Source: Eutypa lata | Lineage: Eukaryota > Ascomycota > Sordariomycetes > Xylariales > Diatrypaceae | DNA length: 64,000 bases | Reading direction: 5' to 3' | NCBI GenBank assembly: GCA_022661535.1 | Contig: JAKULF010000005.1 | Location: 2,294,001-2,358,000 of the forward strand | Shown here: positions 9,571 to 22,097 of the stretch, piece after piece | How positions within the stretch are numbered: position 1 is the stretch's first letter | How the letters are laid out: each line of letters begins with the position of its first letter | Program-made: the position numbers and the translations under genes | Notes under the pieces: model-generated | The model's input: the letters and a program-made list of their open reading frames with translations, nothing else | Databases searched by the model: none | What the model was told of the DNA's origin: nothing

Positions 9571-12500
9571 TCATTTAATTCCTTCCACCTTCGTTCTCTC
9601 AACAACGAGCCGACCTATTTCCTCAATTGTCATGTTACCCATGATATCGAACACTGCAACGGCCGCTTGGAACTCCTTGGCGATCCAGTTGCGTAGCTCC
9701 ACTGCCATGAGAGAATCCACCCCGTAATCCGAGAGCACTTTCTCTGGTTGCACATCGTCTGCCGCCATGTTCAAGGCGCGCGCCAACTTAGCTGAAAGCT
9801 CCCTCACCAGGACCCCAGCTTTCATCTCTGGATCCGTTGCCTGCTTGAACAGCGTTGCCGCATCCACCAACATCTTCCCTCCTTGCATATTTGGCGCCAG
9901 AGGGATCCTTGCGAAGGTTGAGAACAGTGGGCGCTGGACTGTCTCAATTGGCGTCTCGCCCTTTGCCAGAAAATACGCCGGTGTCACCATGCCGATCAAG
10001 ATCTGACTCTTATCCGGAGGATGTGACGGAGAACAACATATGTTAAGGACGGCTAAGAACTCCTCTTCTTCGAGGGGTATCATGTCGCGCACGTTCCTTC
10101 GATAGTTTTCGTAGTTCTGTGATTCAGCTATCACGCCGATCGTTCTCATCCACCCGATGTCCAAAGAAACTGCTTTCTGGCCGCGGGAAGCGCGGAAGCG
10201 GGCAAGAGAGTCTTGAAAAGTGCAGCCGGCTGCGTAGTTGGATTGGGCTACACTTCCAAGAGTCCCACTCAGAGACGACAGTAGCACGAAGAAGTCCAAA
10301 TCTGGAAGCAATGTGTGCAGATTCCAAGAAGAATGCACCTTTGAAGCGATCGTCGCCTCCCACTGTGCATGGCTCATATTGTGAAATACAGCGTCCTAGT
10401 ATGGGGTTAGCTATTACGTATCTAAGGGTGTATAGTAGTAGGACTTGCCTGGAGAACCATGGTTGCGTTAATACACCCCCTGATAGGAGGCAAAGTGGCA
10501 GCGCAATCTCGGAGTAACGCCGAGAGCGATGTGGCTGATGAGACGTCACACTTTGGAGTTATAACATTTATACCTAGGCGCTTCATCTTTGAAACGAATT
10601 CTATTGCCGCTTTCGACTTGACGCCTGACCTCGATGGTAAGATGAGATGTTTCGCTCCTTTGTTGACCATCCAACTCGATATCGATCGACCTATACCGCC
10701 TAAACCACCGGCAACCAGATACGAAGCATTCATATCTAATTTCCAGTCATCCGGGCGACGGATGAATTTCTATCCATTGTTAGCGATGCTCCATATGCGC
10801 AGTTAGAATCTCCTTACCGAGACTACGTCCGACCTGTCTATGTTGATAACGATCCGGCCGGTATTCTTCCCGCTCTGCATATACCGAAAAGCCCCCTCGA
10901 CATCCGACACAGGATATACATGGAGCGGCCCAGGGTACCGAATCTTGCCTTCTGCGAGAAGATCCAATAGGGCCTCTGTGGTAGTGTTCACAAGCTGCGG
11001 TCGTGCTTTGATCATGTGGTGTAGGTCTACGGTGGAGAAGCTCACGTTCTTCGCGAAACCCGACATTGGAAGGGACGAATTCTCCATCACATCTGTCTTT
11101 CCGATCTCGACAAATCGGCCAAACGGAGCAACGCACTCCCACGACGCTTGCAGACCCTCACCAGATATTGAATTGAGAACCACGTCGACACCGACGCCGT
11201 CGGTAGCATGCATGATATCCTTAGCAAACGAGGTGTTCCTCGAGTAGAATATATGGTGCTCCGGTATCCCAAGATCAACCAAGAGTTGCTTCTTGTCGTC
11301 GAATCCAACAGTCGCAAATACTTCGGCCCCGATCATCATCGCGATCGAAATAGCCATCTGTCCGGTACCACCGGCACCCGAATGGATTAGAATCTTTTCG
11401 CCGCGCTGAAGCCTCGCTTGATCGATGAGGGCGTAATACGCTGTCACTCCGGGGGCAATCGCAGAAACGCCTTGTTCGAATGAGACATCATCTGGTAAAG
11501 CGAATACCGAGGTCGCGGGGGCTCGGGGAAACGTGCACATCGAGCCAAGAGCCGTCAGACAAACTCGATGTCCGGGTTGGATCTTGCCCCCTCTACAGGC
11601 ATCACCAACTCGAGTGACAATGCCCGTACACTCGAAGCCGAAGTTTTCCCCTTCCAAGCGAGCCAAGGCTAGGAAAACATCACGGAAGCTTAGGGCCCAG
11701 GCTTTAGCCTCGATCTCAATCTCATCTGGGCCGAGTTCCATCTGATGTAGCAAATCATCTTCCGTGAACTGAAGGGAGTCCAGTTCTCCAGGTCTCATCA
11801 CGGAAAGCTTCAACGCTGGTCCAGGCAGCCAGGCTTCGCTCCTATGATGTGGACGGAGGAGTGACCACATGTCCTGCTCCATTGCTACTTCCTCGGTGAG
11901 TCGGGCGGTTGTGAGATAGCCATTGCGGACAACGAATTCAACTTCACTCGAAGTTGTGTCGAATGAACAGGTCAATACTTGGTTAATGTAGTCGGCTTGG
12001 GTTTGTAGTGGCAGTTGCCGGGTTGTCTCAATGTTCAGTGTTACGATGCGCCTTTCGACAGCTTCTGACCTTAGTGTCCTCAAAAACCCCAGCATTACGT
12101 CGTGGTATGGGTAGTTTTCGTCCTCGGAGTATGATACACTGGCCCATAGAAGGTTATCTGTTCTTAGGACCAGGCTTTGCATTCCTTCAAAGTCTTCTTT
12201 TGAAAGTGCGGCGAGGAATGATGTCCCAACCTCTAGGAGGCAAACGACAATGTCGTCCTTAAACAAATCCACAGTTTTAACATCATTCAGGGTTAAGACC
12301 ATTGAAGGCCCGCCTTTGCAAAGAACCTGGGCCATCGAAACCTGTAGTTGGGACGTTTGATCGACGATGATGACAAATCGAGAGTTATGAGATCGCGCAT
12401 TTTCCTGGAGTTCTACTGCCGTTGTGATAATGAGGCTAGCAGTGTGACATGACTGATCCTTGAAATCTCGTAGGACCAAGTCGTTGCCAGAAAATCCCGT

Positions 12501-15500
12501 CTTCCTAGAAATTTCATCCCATTGACATTCTGCCAGCAGGGGACCATGGGCCCTCCACTTCTCCTTACCTACCCACCAGTCGGGGAGTGTGCCAAACACG
12601 ATGTTTAGAGCTGGGCTATCCTTAGCCACCATCTCAAGGTTGATAAGCCGACCTCCAGGCTTGAGCAGTCTGCGGAGGTTCCCAAGTGTGAATGCTATAT
12701 CTGCCGTCGCGTGAATCACGCTGCCAGCGATGACAAGATCGTAACTTTCTGGCTCGAAGCCTTGATCGCTGATATCGTGGTTCAAGTCGAATGTTTGGAA
12801 GAGCATTCTGTCCTCGAACTCCTGGAATTTCTCTCTAGAGTGGTCGAAAAATGCAGGAGAGACATCAGTGTATACGTATTGGGAGAACCGACTCGTACCG
12901 GTCTTTTTCTCCAGTTCCCCTAAGTAGTCCAAGATGTAACGGGTCAACCCTCCTGTCCCAGATCCAACTTCAATGATCCGGAGACTTGGCTTTTCGTGAG
13001 CTGCGAGTGCGAGGAACCTCTGAAGCCGATCGTCACACACTAGGCGGAACACTTCTTTGTACAGCTCTCCAGTCAACTCGGACGAATAGAAAAGGCTCAC
13101 TGGATCCAGCTTGCCACGAAGAAGGGATGGCAGCTTGCTAGAGACAACCGAGTACAAACTAAGCTCTGGTAACTCTTCTTCACATTGTCTCAGGAGGGTG
13201 TTGATATCTGTTGTTAGAGTAGTGCGCATGGTCCTGTAGTCCCAGGTATGCTCTAGGTGATACTTCATTGCCGGGACGTATTTCTGTAAGCCTGAGGGGA
13301 CATTGTTGAACTCTTCCTCTGTTAATTCGTCTAGTGCCAGACCCATCGCTGTTATTAGCACCCCTTGAAGTCGACTGTAACTTTTGACCAATGTCGAATT
13401 GTCGGAAATAAGGTCATTAGCACCGCAGAACTCTTGTAATTGTTGCGGAGTCATCAATCCAAGTTGCGGCTTCCACTCAATGCTATGTAGCAGATGGGAG
13501 GTCCTACCACGACCTGTTTCGGAATCGTTGCTGGTCAGGAACGCCATCCTTAAACAATCCATAGTGCATAAGACCGTTTCATCGTCAGCCATGACTGTCC
13601 CGCCACACTCAATATGTCGCCAGCCATCCTCGTAGTTTGTTGTTGATAGGAGCCTGAGTGATGATGTTGTTGGGTGCGCCCAGCCATCAGCTGAGATCCA
13701 GGTGTTAGATAACTTGTGGGGAACCAGCGTATGTTTAAACGTCTTAGAGATAGGGGCTACCGCGAGCTGAATTACAGAGTCGAGGATGGTTGGGTGGGGA
13801 GGCCCCGAGGCCTGATAGGATGATTTTGAAGAAACGTTTATGCGGGCAAGGGCAGCAGTATTGGCGTTGTTCAAATGTATGGCCTCCAGCTGCTGAAATG
13901 CAGTACCATACCTGTGATCAAGTTTGTGGCATGTTTTATAGAACTCAAGAGGATCCATTTCAGTCGTGAACGTGTCCATAGCATGGTAATAATCGTTAAC
14001 TACCCTTTGGTCTTCAAGTTGCTTTGCTTTACTTGCGTTAACTTGAGACATGGAGTCCTCATATTGGACTTGAACCTTTGCTTGAAAACACTCTGTCCAG
14101 CGGCCCTCGCGGTAAGCGAAGATTGTTATTTCCGACCAGGCAGCTGACTTTTCGAATGTTCGCTTCACTGAGTTCAAGCGTAACATCGTCTCCGTAGCAT
14201 CCTCGGCTGATTCGCCGACTACAAGCGGCTGTAGGAAATTTGCTTCTTTGAAGAAGTATCCGTAAACGTGACGACCTTGGGTTGACATTTGCTTCACTGC
14301 CTCCATTGCCATAGCTAGCATGCCTGCAGCAGGAAAGAGCGTCGCGCCACCAATCTAGACACATTAGAGATTAGGACTCAGACCAGGATCAACTTGCACT
14401 GAATCAAACAGCAGACAAGAAAAGGGCAAAAAACATACGACATGATCCGTTAGCCATGGCATATTTTCCATGCTAATAAAATTTCTCCATCTCGGCTCCA
14501 ATGGGTTCCAATCGTGAAAGCGTCGCCCCAGGAACGATCCAGCAGGTACATCCGCCCGGATCCTGTAGTCACGACTCAGTCGAGATTCGCTCCAATACAG
14601 CAGCGAATGGTCGAATGGATAGCTCGGGCAATCGGTTAAGAAAGAACTGGGCCCGCTATCGTTCCTATGAGTTGGGTTATTGACAGCGTCGAGGGATACC
14701 GGATGGCCGTGACAAAACAATCGCCCGAGAAGATCGAAGGAAGTCTGCATCGCAGATTTGGACTTCATTAGAACGGAGTGATATCGAGGCAGCTTTCGAT
14801 CGATACCTTCTATAACATTCAGTATGTCCTTCACTGGACGCCGTAGTGCGGAATGAGGGCCAATCTCCACTAGGTCCGTGATGGTCTTGACCCTATCTTC
14901 GAGTGTAGTCGAGTCTTGCCTTATGAGATTTGTGACCGCTTCTGAAAATACCACCGGTGATATCAAGTTGTCAACCCAGTATTTAGATGCAGTCAAGGCT
15001 TCTTTCGCGATTACCTTCCCCGTAACCGATGACACCATAGGGATCGCATTGATGCTCGATGATCCGTCATTTAGTATGCCTAATAGCTCCATGTACTCGT
15101 TTGCGACCTCAGCCATTGCCTTGGAATGGTATGCAACGCCAGTGTTCAGCTTCTGAGCGAAGATTCCATCTGTATCTAGCTCCTCCTTGAGTCTGTCAAT
15201 CGCTGATTCTTCACCAGAGAGTGTGCAGTTGCTTGGACTGTTGATGCAAGCAATTGTGATACTACCTCTTGGTATGAACTCTTTCAAGTTTCCCAGATAA
15301 TTAGGTATTTCGTCCTGTGATAAGTTTACAGACAGCATAGCGCCTAAAGTCGTCACCTTGAGCCTCTGTGCTAGCTGACCTCTGTAGTAGGCGACTTTGC
15401 ATGCTGACTCCAAAGAAAGTGCTCCTATGGTATATCTGCAAACAAGTTAGGTGTTGTTTCTAGAAATAGGAGGTCTGACAACCAATAGTCTTAGGGAGCA

Positions 15501-17996
15501 CCTACGCTGCAGCGATCTCTCCAGATGAATGGCCGACTACGCCAACTGGGGTGACGCCGAAATGTCTCAGTAGCTCAACCAAGGCAATTTGAACAGCAGT
15601 ACATAATGGCTGGCTGTACTCTGGGTGATGTATGGTTCTCTCGTTACGAAGCTCATCTGCGAGGGATACAAATCAGAAACTAGCGAATCGCGAGCAATGG
15701 GTTGGAGACATACCAAATATTGACCACCTGCATCCCAAACCACGGAACACTGCATCTACATGTTCCAACGTTTCTCTGAACTTGGCATATTGTATGAGCT
15801 CCAAGCTCATGTTAGCATACTGGGCTCCTTGCCCGGTGAAAATGAACCCAAGGCCAACGTTTGATGAAATCCGGATAGGCTTATTGAACTGTAGATGTTC
15901 GTTTGGGTTAGAGTCATGATGTGAAGAGACGGTTGCAAATACTCTCCAGTCCATTCTGCTTCTCCGACTAGCCAAGGTGTATGCTAGTTGATCAAGCTTG
16001 CCAGAATTTCCATATATACGATCTTCATAGTACTTCTCGTAAGTGCCCATCATACGAGTGATGGCTTTTTCGTTGGTGGCGCTCCAGACCAGTAACTTAG
16101 GTGGGACTGTATGGTGGCCCAAATCTTTCTTCATTGCAGAGGTTGAACTTGTACCGTTGGTTTTAAGCTTGGAGCTAGAGTGCGTCTTTCCTCGGGTTAT
16201 AGGTGGGCTCAGACTTGGGTTTACCGTGCCATTTGAGTCGAGCTTGGCAATAGATTGATGGTTGTTCGTCAAATCTGGATCGCGAAGATAATGCGAGGCA
16301 TCATCCAGAATGACATGTGCATTGGTTCCACCAAATCCGAATGAGTTCACCGACACCCTACGCAGGCCTGTTGCTGGCCAAGGTATGTTCTCAGTTGGCA
16401 CCTTTGATATTGTTAAAGAGGTATCCCTGACGTAGATGGGTATACGAAACAGTACTTACCATAGTGCGAAAGTAGTCAAGATCGATGTCTGGGTTGATTC
16501 TCTCAAATAGGGCATTTCGCGGTATAACCCCCTTTTCGAGAATTAAGATACACTTAATTACCCCAGCAAGCCCGCTACCTGCCTCAAGATGCCCTATGTT
16601 GGCTTTTATGGAGCCACTGGAAAATAATGTCAGTGTGTACAGATATTCAGGACAGTTGTAAATATGAAACTCTTAGACTTACACGTAAAGTGGTTCTTCC
16701 TTTGAACGTGAGGTCCTAAAGACCCTCCCAATTGCTTCCATCTCAATTGGGTCTCCTACTGGAGTCCCAGTTCCTATTCCAAACAGTGGTCAGCTGCGTC
16801 TGGATCATCTAGTATAATATGAAGATTGAAACCTGGGGTAAGAGCTTATAATGGACAGAAAGCATGGTCCGCAATCCTACTAGTTGGGCTGTCTTACCGT
16901 GAGCTTCTACGTAGCGGGTAGACTCAAATCCTAAGCCCGCTTTACTGTATACCGATCGAATAAGACGCTCTTGAGCATCTACGCTCGGATTCGTCAGGCC
17001 AGGTGTATGCCCGTCTTGGTTAGTTCCGCTCGCGCGAACGACGGCTCGAATCATGTCTCCATCCGCCATCGCCTTAGAAAGCGGCTTGAGAAGAACGGCA
17101 AGAGCCCCTTCCCCTCTACCATAGCCGTTGGCACGATGGTCAAAACTCCAACATCGGCTATCCTGTGAGATGAAGTTCATATTGGCCAAAGCCATTGAGG
17201 TTTCGGGAGTAATCATTAAGTTTGTCCCGAGGACCAGGGCCTTCAGCATACATTAGCCATGGATAAAAAGCCCGGATTTAGCAAGCACACTTACCATCGA
17301 GGAGTCGCCAGCTCGTAGAGATTGACATGCTAGATCTAGAGCTACCAGGCTGCCAGAGCACGCAGTATCTATATGCATACTTGGTCCAGATAAACCATAA
17401 TACCAGCTTAATCTGTTTGCCAAGATTGACGAGCCAATCCCAGTAGATGCCATCCGCGGCGCGTTGTCGGGGTCTTTGAACATATTTTGTGAATAATCGT
17501 GTGACATAGATGATGCAAACACTCCCGTCTGTGACCCTTTGAGCTCTCGCACTGGTATACCAGCTATCATGCAATGTTAATATCCAATAGAACACGACGA
17601 CGAGATCACTCAACTATTACTTACCGTTTTCGAAGGTATGATAAGATGTTTCCAGAGCCCATCGTTGCTGCGGATCCATTGAATTCGCCTCCCTAGCCGT
17701 GATCGAGAAGAAAGGGGCATCAAACGCAGCCGGGTCTTGGCTCACGAAGTGCCCGCCACGTGCATAAAGCTATCTTCATGTAAGCGATATTGTAGCAATA
17801 TGGAGGGAAGATAGTATAGGCCTACCGTATTCTGATTCCGTGATCCACCGTCATATAGAGAGTCGATGGTGAGGCGGGTGTCAGGCCATTCAGTCATCAC
17901 ATTCCGGCCACTCTCGAGCATTTCCCAAAGGGCTGACTCATCCGTAGTCCCCTGGGGGAGTTTGAACGAAAACCCAATAATGGCAATTGGTTCCAT
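9571..17996 (-). CDS. Highly reducing polyketide synthase (KS-AT-DH-MT-ER-KR-ACP)
   Basis: Exons, in transcript order, are 17826..17996, 17625..17769, 17295..17563, 16898..17240, 16683..16773, 16460..16616, 15714..16401, 15506..15656, 14439..15435, 10818..14354, 10449..10769 and 9571..10395; every junction keeps frame, giving 2564 aa. The enzyme builds a reduced polyketide from malonyl units. KS has DTACSGS (Cys174) and both His (309 in VEAHGTGT, 349 in NIGHLEAG). AT has FTGQGAQ (about 580) and GHSSGE (Ser665). DH has the HxxxGxxxxP motif (His1003) and LDSVIQ (Asp1196). C-methyltransferase has EVGSGTGG (about 1466). ER has GAGGTGQ (about 1997). KR has AGGLGGIG (about 2204) and NYAAG (Tyr2344). 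ACP has GVDSLM (Ser2518). No thioesterase, reductase or condensation domain follows, so the chain must be released in trans. The last intron is GC-AG. All catalytic motifs appear intact. Confidence 0.93.
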
Positions 17997-18128
17997 CGCC
18001 TCGGTTTACAAATAGTTTGGTAAGGTAGAATGCCCAGACCACGTTGAAGGGGAAGATAAACTGAATTATGTACCAGAAACTATGACTATCAGCTCGATAT
18101 GTTATAACATAGCCCAATATTACGATCC

Positions 18129-18141
18129 ACCACCTGGTGGT
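18129..18141. promoter_or_regulatory. 13-bp palindrome ACCACC-T-GGTGGT upstream of PKS
   Basis: Two exact 6-base arms flank one base, about 130 bp before the PKS start codon. The symmetry fits a dimeric regulator site. The cognate factor is unknown. Confidence 0.3.
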
Positions 18142-18327
18142 ACGTACTAGGTGATTTGGATGTCCTAGGTACCATCCATACATACCTATTACCCCCACCT
18201 GGCTATAGTGAGATAGATTCCCGGAGCATTAGCTTGATGATCTTCTATTCTCTAACTTGATATTTTTCAGCCGTATCCAAGGGTCTCGAATATACATGGT
18301 GTGTCTCCCTTCTGTCTACACAACGTA

Positions 18328-18346
18328 GGTAATACTACGTATTACC
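18328..18346. promoter_or_regulatory. 19-bp inverted repeat GGTAATAC-TAC-GTATTACC
   Basis: Exact 8-base arms flank a 3-base spacer, about 330 bp upstream of the PKS start. This is a candidate binding site for a dimeric factor such as a Zn2Cys6 or bZIP protein. Only the symmetry is seen. Confidence 0.3.
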
Positions 18347-19423
18347 CCATGGGGGTTTGTTAACAAGGTTCATCGTTTTACATAAGCACCAAGGTAGGAA
18401 AATACACTTTATTTCCCTATTTCCCCCCAGTGACTGTATTTAACGTTGCCTAGTATAGAAGGTCTTGAATGCTACCTATATACGTATTTTACAACAATTC
18501 TGCACTTAAGAATTGGTTGTTACACACTTTATTGCATATTCAAGTATATTGCAATACTGAGTGCCGATAATCCACCTTCTTTGGCCCCCAACCCCACATA
18601 AGTAAGCACGATAGGCGCCTCCTTATGTGAGTTGGTTCATTGCGGGGAGTGATCTTCAAGTAACAGGCCCGATGCGTACAGCTGAGCTGCTGAGCCTTCA
18701 GGACAAGGTTATAATTGGCTTATTAAACAGAATCTTTCGTAAGCCGACATAACTTCGTGTGGTTCCGCATTGTCATTCTGGTAGCCTGATTGGTTACCAG
18801 AGTCGCCACACAGAATGGCACCCTTGTGATAATGTCAATGGGTCTCCTCTTGTGAGACTTCCAACCATGAGTTAAAATCTAACTATCCAATCCAACAATG
18901 GAAAAGTTCCATGCAGTCATGCACCTGTCCACTTCGTATGTTTCTTCAGATCCCAGTCCACAAGTAGCAGGTAAAGCGCGGTATATCCATTCATCCCCCA
19001 CCCAAGATTAATGATCTAGGACTATACCCTCCGTTTATTATTAGGTCAGATACAATTCTTATGCTGTGCCGCAGATTGAACCTCATCCTTAAGGCGATAT
19101 GCAGGTCGTGCCAATAGATTCAATCCTACCATAAGCGAACTAATGTGTGGTGTGTGCATACGTAATGATTCCCTTTCTCATCATCGAATCATATCGAGCC
19201 ACACTATAGTATCGTCTTTCCTCTTTCAGCCCTTCAACCGATCTTCCTTTTCGGTTATAATGAAATCTTGAACTGGATATATACGAGCTAGGGGACTCGA
19301 GGATTTCTTTGTTACACCCTCTTCTTCGTCGTGCACCAACTTCTACCCTTCTTCTTAGTGATCTACTAGTTATCCTTTCGGTGTAGCCATCTAGGCAGCA
19401 TTTCATATCGTTTGTTTCTCGCC

Positions 19424-20946
19424 ATGGCCTCACTTCCGCCCGAAGTTTTGTACGGGCCAGCTTACGCCCCTCCCGATAATACGATCCCGAATTTTGACGA
19501 TCCACCGAATCAGAATGTGTTGGGCCTTACCGTTATCGTCTTGTGCTTGACATTTGCGACATTATGCGCCATTTTCCGAGCTTATTCCAGGATAGTGGTT
19601 GTGAAGAAGATTCACATCGAAGATTGTATGATATACCTCCTTTTTCTAATACCAGATCAACTGAAATCAGGCTTACTAATGCTTCTTATATAGACCTTGG
19701 ACTAGTTGGATATGTACGTAAATGAGAACTTATTATCATGGACTTCCCAAATAATTACTGTATGATATGCTAACCATAAACGGTACTCTTAGGCAATGTT
19801 TGTCGCCTGCTCATGGAGTGTCATAGATGTTCTTCAACGAATCGGCCTCTTCGTTCGACAGTGGAACGTTCAAGTGATCGACTATTCGCATGTCTTATAC
19901 GTATGTTACGATCTTCACGAGATAATACATCACGTCTAATAGCTCTCCCCAGGACTTCTATATCCTCCAAATGCTTTATTGTTTCGCCATGTTATTCATC
20001 AAGACGGCTATCCTCCAAGAGTGGGTTCGTATCTTCGTGCCACAGAAAACCCACAACCGCTTTTTCTGGATTGCTCGAGGCATCATGGTGGCAAATGCCC
20101 TCCTATACATTGCGGCCATATTTGTTTCTAACCTTGCATGTATGCCGAGGGAGAAGATGTGGCAATTCTGGTTACCCGGAAAATGTGTTAACAAGAGAAC
20201 TCTTGACCTGTGCACTTCTTCTTTTAACCTTTGCTTCGATCTGTGCATTTTGATGCTGCCGCAGAAAGTCATCTGGAACTTGCAAATGAATATAAAACGA
20301 AAGATTGGCGTTTCTATCATTTTCTCTGTTGGTATTTTGTAAGTATCTCCTATTTAGCCGGTCATCTATGGTTGCTTGCCTCCTAGAAAGGCCCACTGAC
20401 GATATATATTTCATCGCACTAACATTGGTACTTTTTAGGGCCTGCGTCGGTGCAGCTGGTCGTGTCGCATCAACAGCTATGACTGACTACTATGGGGAAT
20501 CAACTTACGGTTTGTCCTCCGTGGCTCTATTCGGACTAATGGAAATGACTTGTGTCGTCATGGTGTTCTGTATCCCTGCGATTCCCAAGATATTCATAGA
20601 CTCAACGTTACTCCCTCGCATCGCCTCCTCAATACGATCATGGACGCGCATACCTCTCACCACTCGATCTCTACCCAAGGCTTCGCCGAACAGCAGTAAA
20701 GAGGTTGTTTCATGGCCCCACAACACGCATAAGATGGGGCCATCGACCCCTTACATGAGGCCGAATGATAATAGCCAGGAGGCTCTTACGGAACCAGAAC
20801 AACCCCGAAGAAGCCCATACCACAGCGCTGATAGAATCCTCAAAGTCACCGAGTTCTCTACCGGTGAGGTGTCACATGGCAATACATCAGCGGAGGCTTA
20901 TATGCATCGTCAACATCCATGGGTGGAGTCTCATCCTCAACATTGA
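19424..20946 (+). CDS. Seven-helix integral membrane protein (fungal rhodopsin-domain / PTH11-like family)
   Basis: Exons 19424..19625, 19694..19713, 19793..19900, 19953..20338 and 20439..20946 give 407 aa. The second exon is only 20 nt. Hydrophobic helices follow in series: VLGLTVIVLCLTFATLCAIF (about 31), LGLVGYAMFVACSW, the FYILQMLYCFAMLFIKTAIL helix, MVANALLYIAAIFVSNL, the NLCFDLCILMLP helix, the IGVSIIFSVGILACVGAAG helix and the final helix with LFGLMEMTCVVMVFCIP. The RAYSRIVVVKKIHIED loop and the FIKTAIL helix are typical of the large fungal 'rhodopsin domain' family, often near metabolite clusters. The Ser/Pro-rich C-terminal tail would be cytosolic. It is divergent from the PKS. It could be a receptor-like or accessory membrane protein; its role in any pathway is unknown. 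Confidence 0.8.
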
Positions 20947-22097
20947 GATTCTAGCAACAGGTTGTTCAAGCTATCTATCAAGACAGAAATTGACTGTCGA
21001 TTGGGTTCGCTGGAACGGTGTAATTAAGATTCAAACATGTATTTTATCGCAGTAAAACAAATAGGTTCAATGTCCATGCCTCATGCTTCTACCGACCGAG
21101 TTTTATGACTACACGCGGGTCTTAATAAAAACCAATGCAAGTTAACACATTAACGCTCATTACTAGGTATGTATGCACCCAAGTCCCTGAGCGGAGCCTG
21201 GCACGTGCATGTATCCCAATCGTAGGGAATTGATCAAATAGAGAGTGTCTCAGGGCTTAATGTTAGTAGTGATATTGCCGATAGAACAAAGTTGCTATGA
21301 GTGGATGCGACCATAACGGATGCAGAATCGAGCATAGAACTAGCCGGAGATTTGCATGGTTACAACCCGTAAAGGCTATCTTACGTTAGAATTGAAGGAT
21401 TTAAGTGATGAGCTGCAGGACCTTGAAGAACTCACCAACATCTTCCCATAACCCCAGGATAACATATGCCGACGAAGATGTAATACGCGAAGCCCTACGC
21501 TCGGCAGCGGGTCTGATCCTTGAATCCAACAGAGGTCGTTGGTTGTAAGCAGCCCCACCAACCCGTCAGCCCTAAACTTAGCCCCCTCTAGCCCCCTATA
21601 TATAGTTGAATTAAGTAAGCCTGCCTGCCTAATTTCAGTATGTTGCATTCATTTTGGAGCACACACACACATAACTATATGCATGCATGGAACAAATAGT
21701 CGCAACCACTTGGCGCCTAAACCATGCACGGAACTTCGTATACCTTGGAAGGCGGCAAAACAGAGCAAATATGTAGATATCAGTAACTAACTATCGCTTG
21801 ATTGCATACTTGCTGGGGCAAAGATAGATGGCTTGTACTATTTCAAAGTACGGTACTTGACATGCATTGCTGCTCATAAGCACAGCGAATGCATAGGTCA
21901 ATCACCTATTAACTGACAAGTAACTGTGACGTCGGTGTAATTAGGGCTGCAGTTCCAGTGGCCTCGATGTACCGTAGGATCCGAAACATTTTTATACATC
22001 ATACCATTGTATCAAAGGGCTTTTAGCCGTCCAAGCCAAACTTTATCGTCTGAAAGCCGCACCTCTACCTATCTAGTAATCATCAGAATTGAGAACC
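20947..22097. other. Intergenic; upstream region of GMC gene
   Basis: About 1.15 kb lies between two genes on the + strand. Small frames here have no recognisable motifs. A short CA/TA-rich stretch lies at about 21,660-21,690. Nothing else stands out. Confidence 0.5.

Larger units (their letters stand above)
17997..19423. promoter_or_regulatory. Divergent promoter region of PKS and membrane-protein gene
   Basis: About 1.4 kb separates the PKS start from the divergent membrane-protein start. It contains several short palindromes, of which the two clearest are listed separately. It also holds a CCCCATGGGG palindrome (18345-18354) and nested inverted segments at 18774-18818. No open frame is convincing. 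It may coordinate both genes, but that is inference. Confidence 0.5.

Noticed and set aside
9571..17996. Splitting the PKS into two or more genes at the long introns
   Set aside because: Every junction keeps frame and family motifs run continuously across it, so a single gene explains all.
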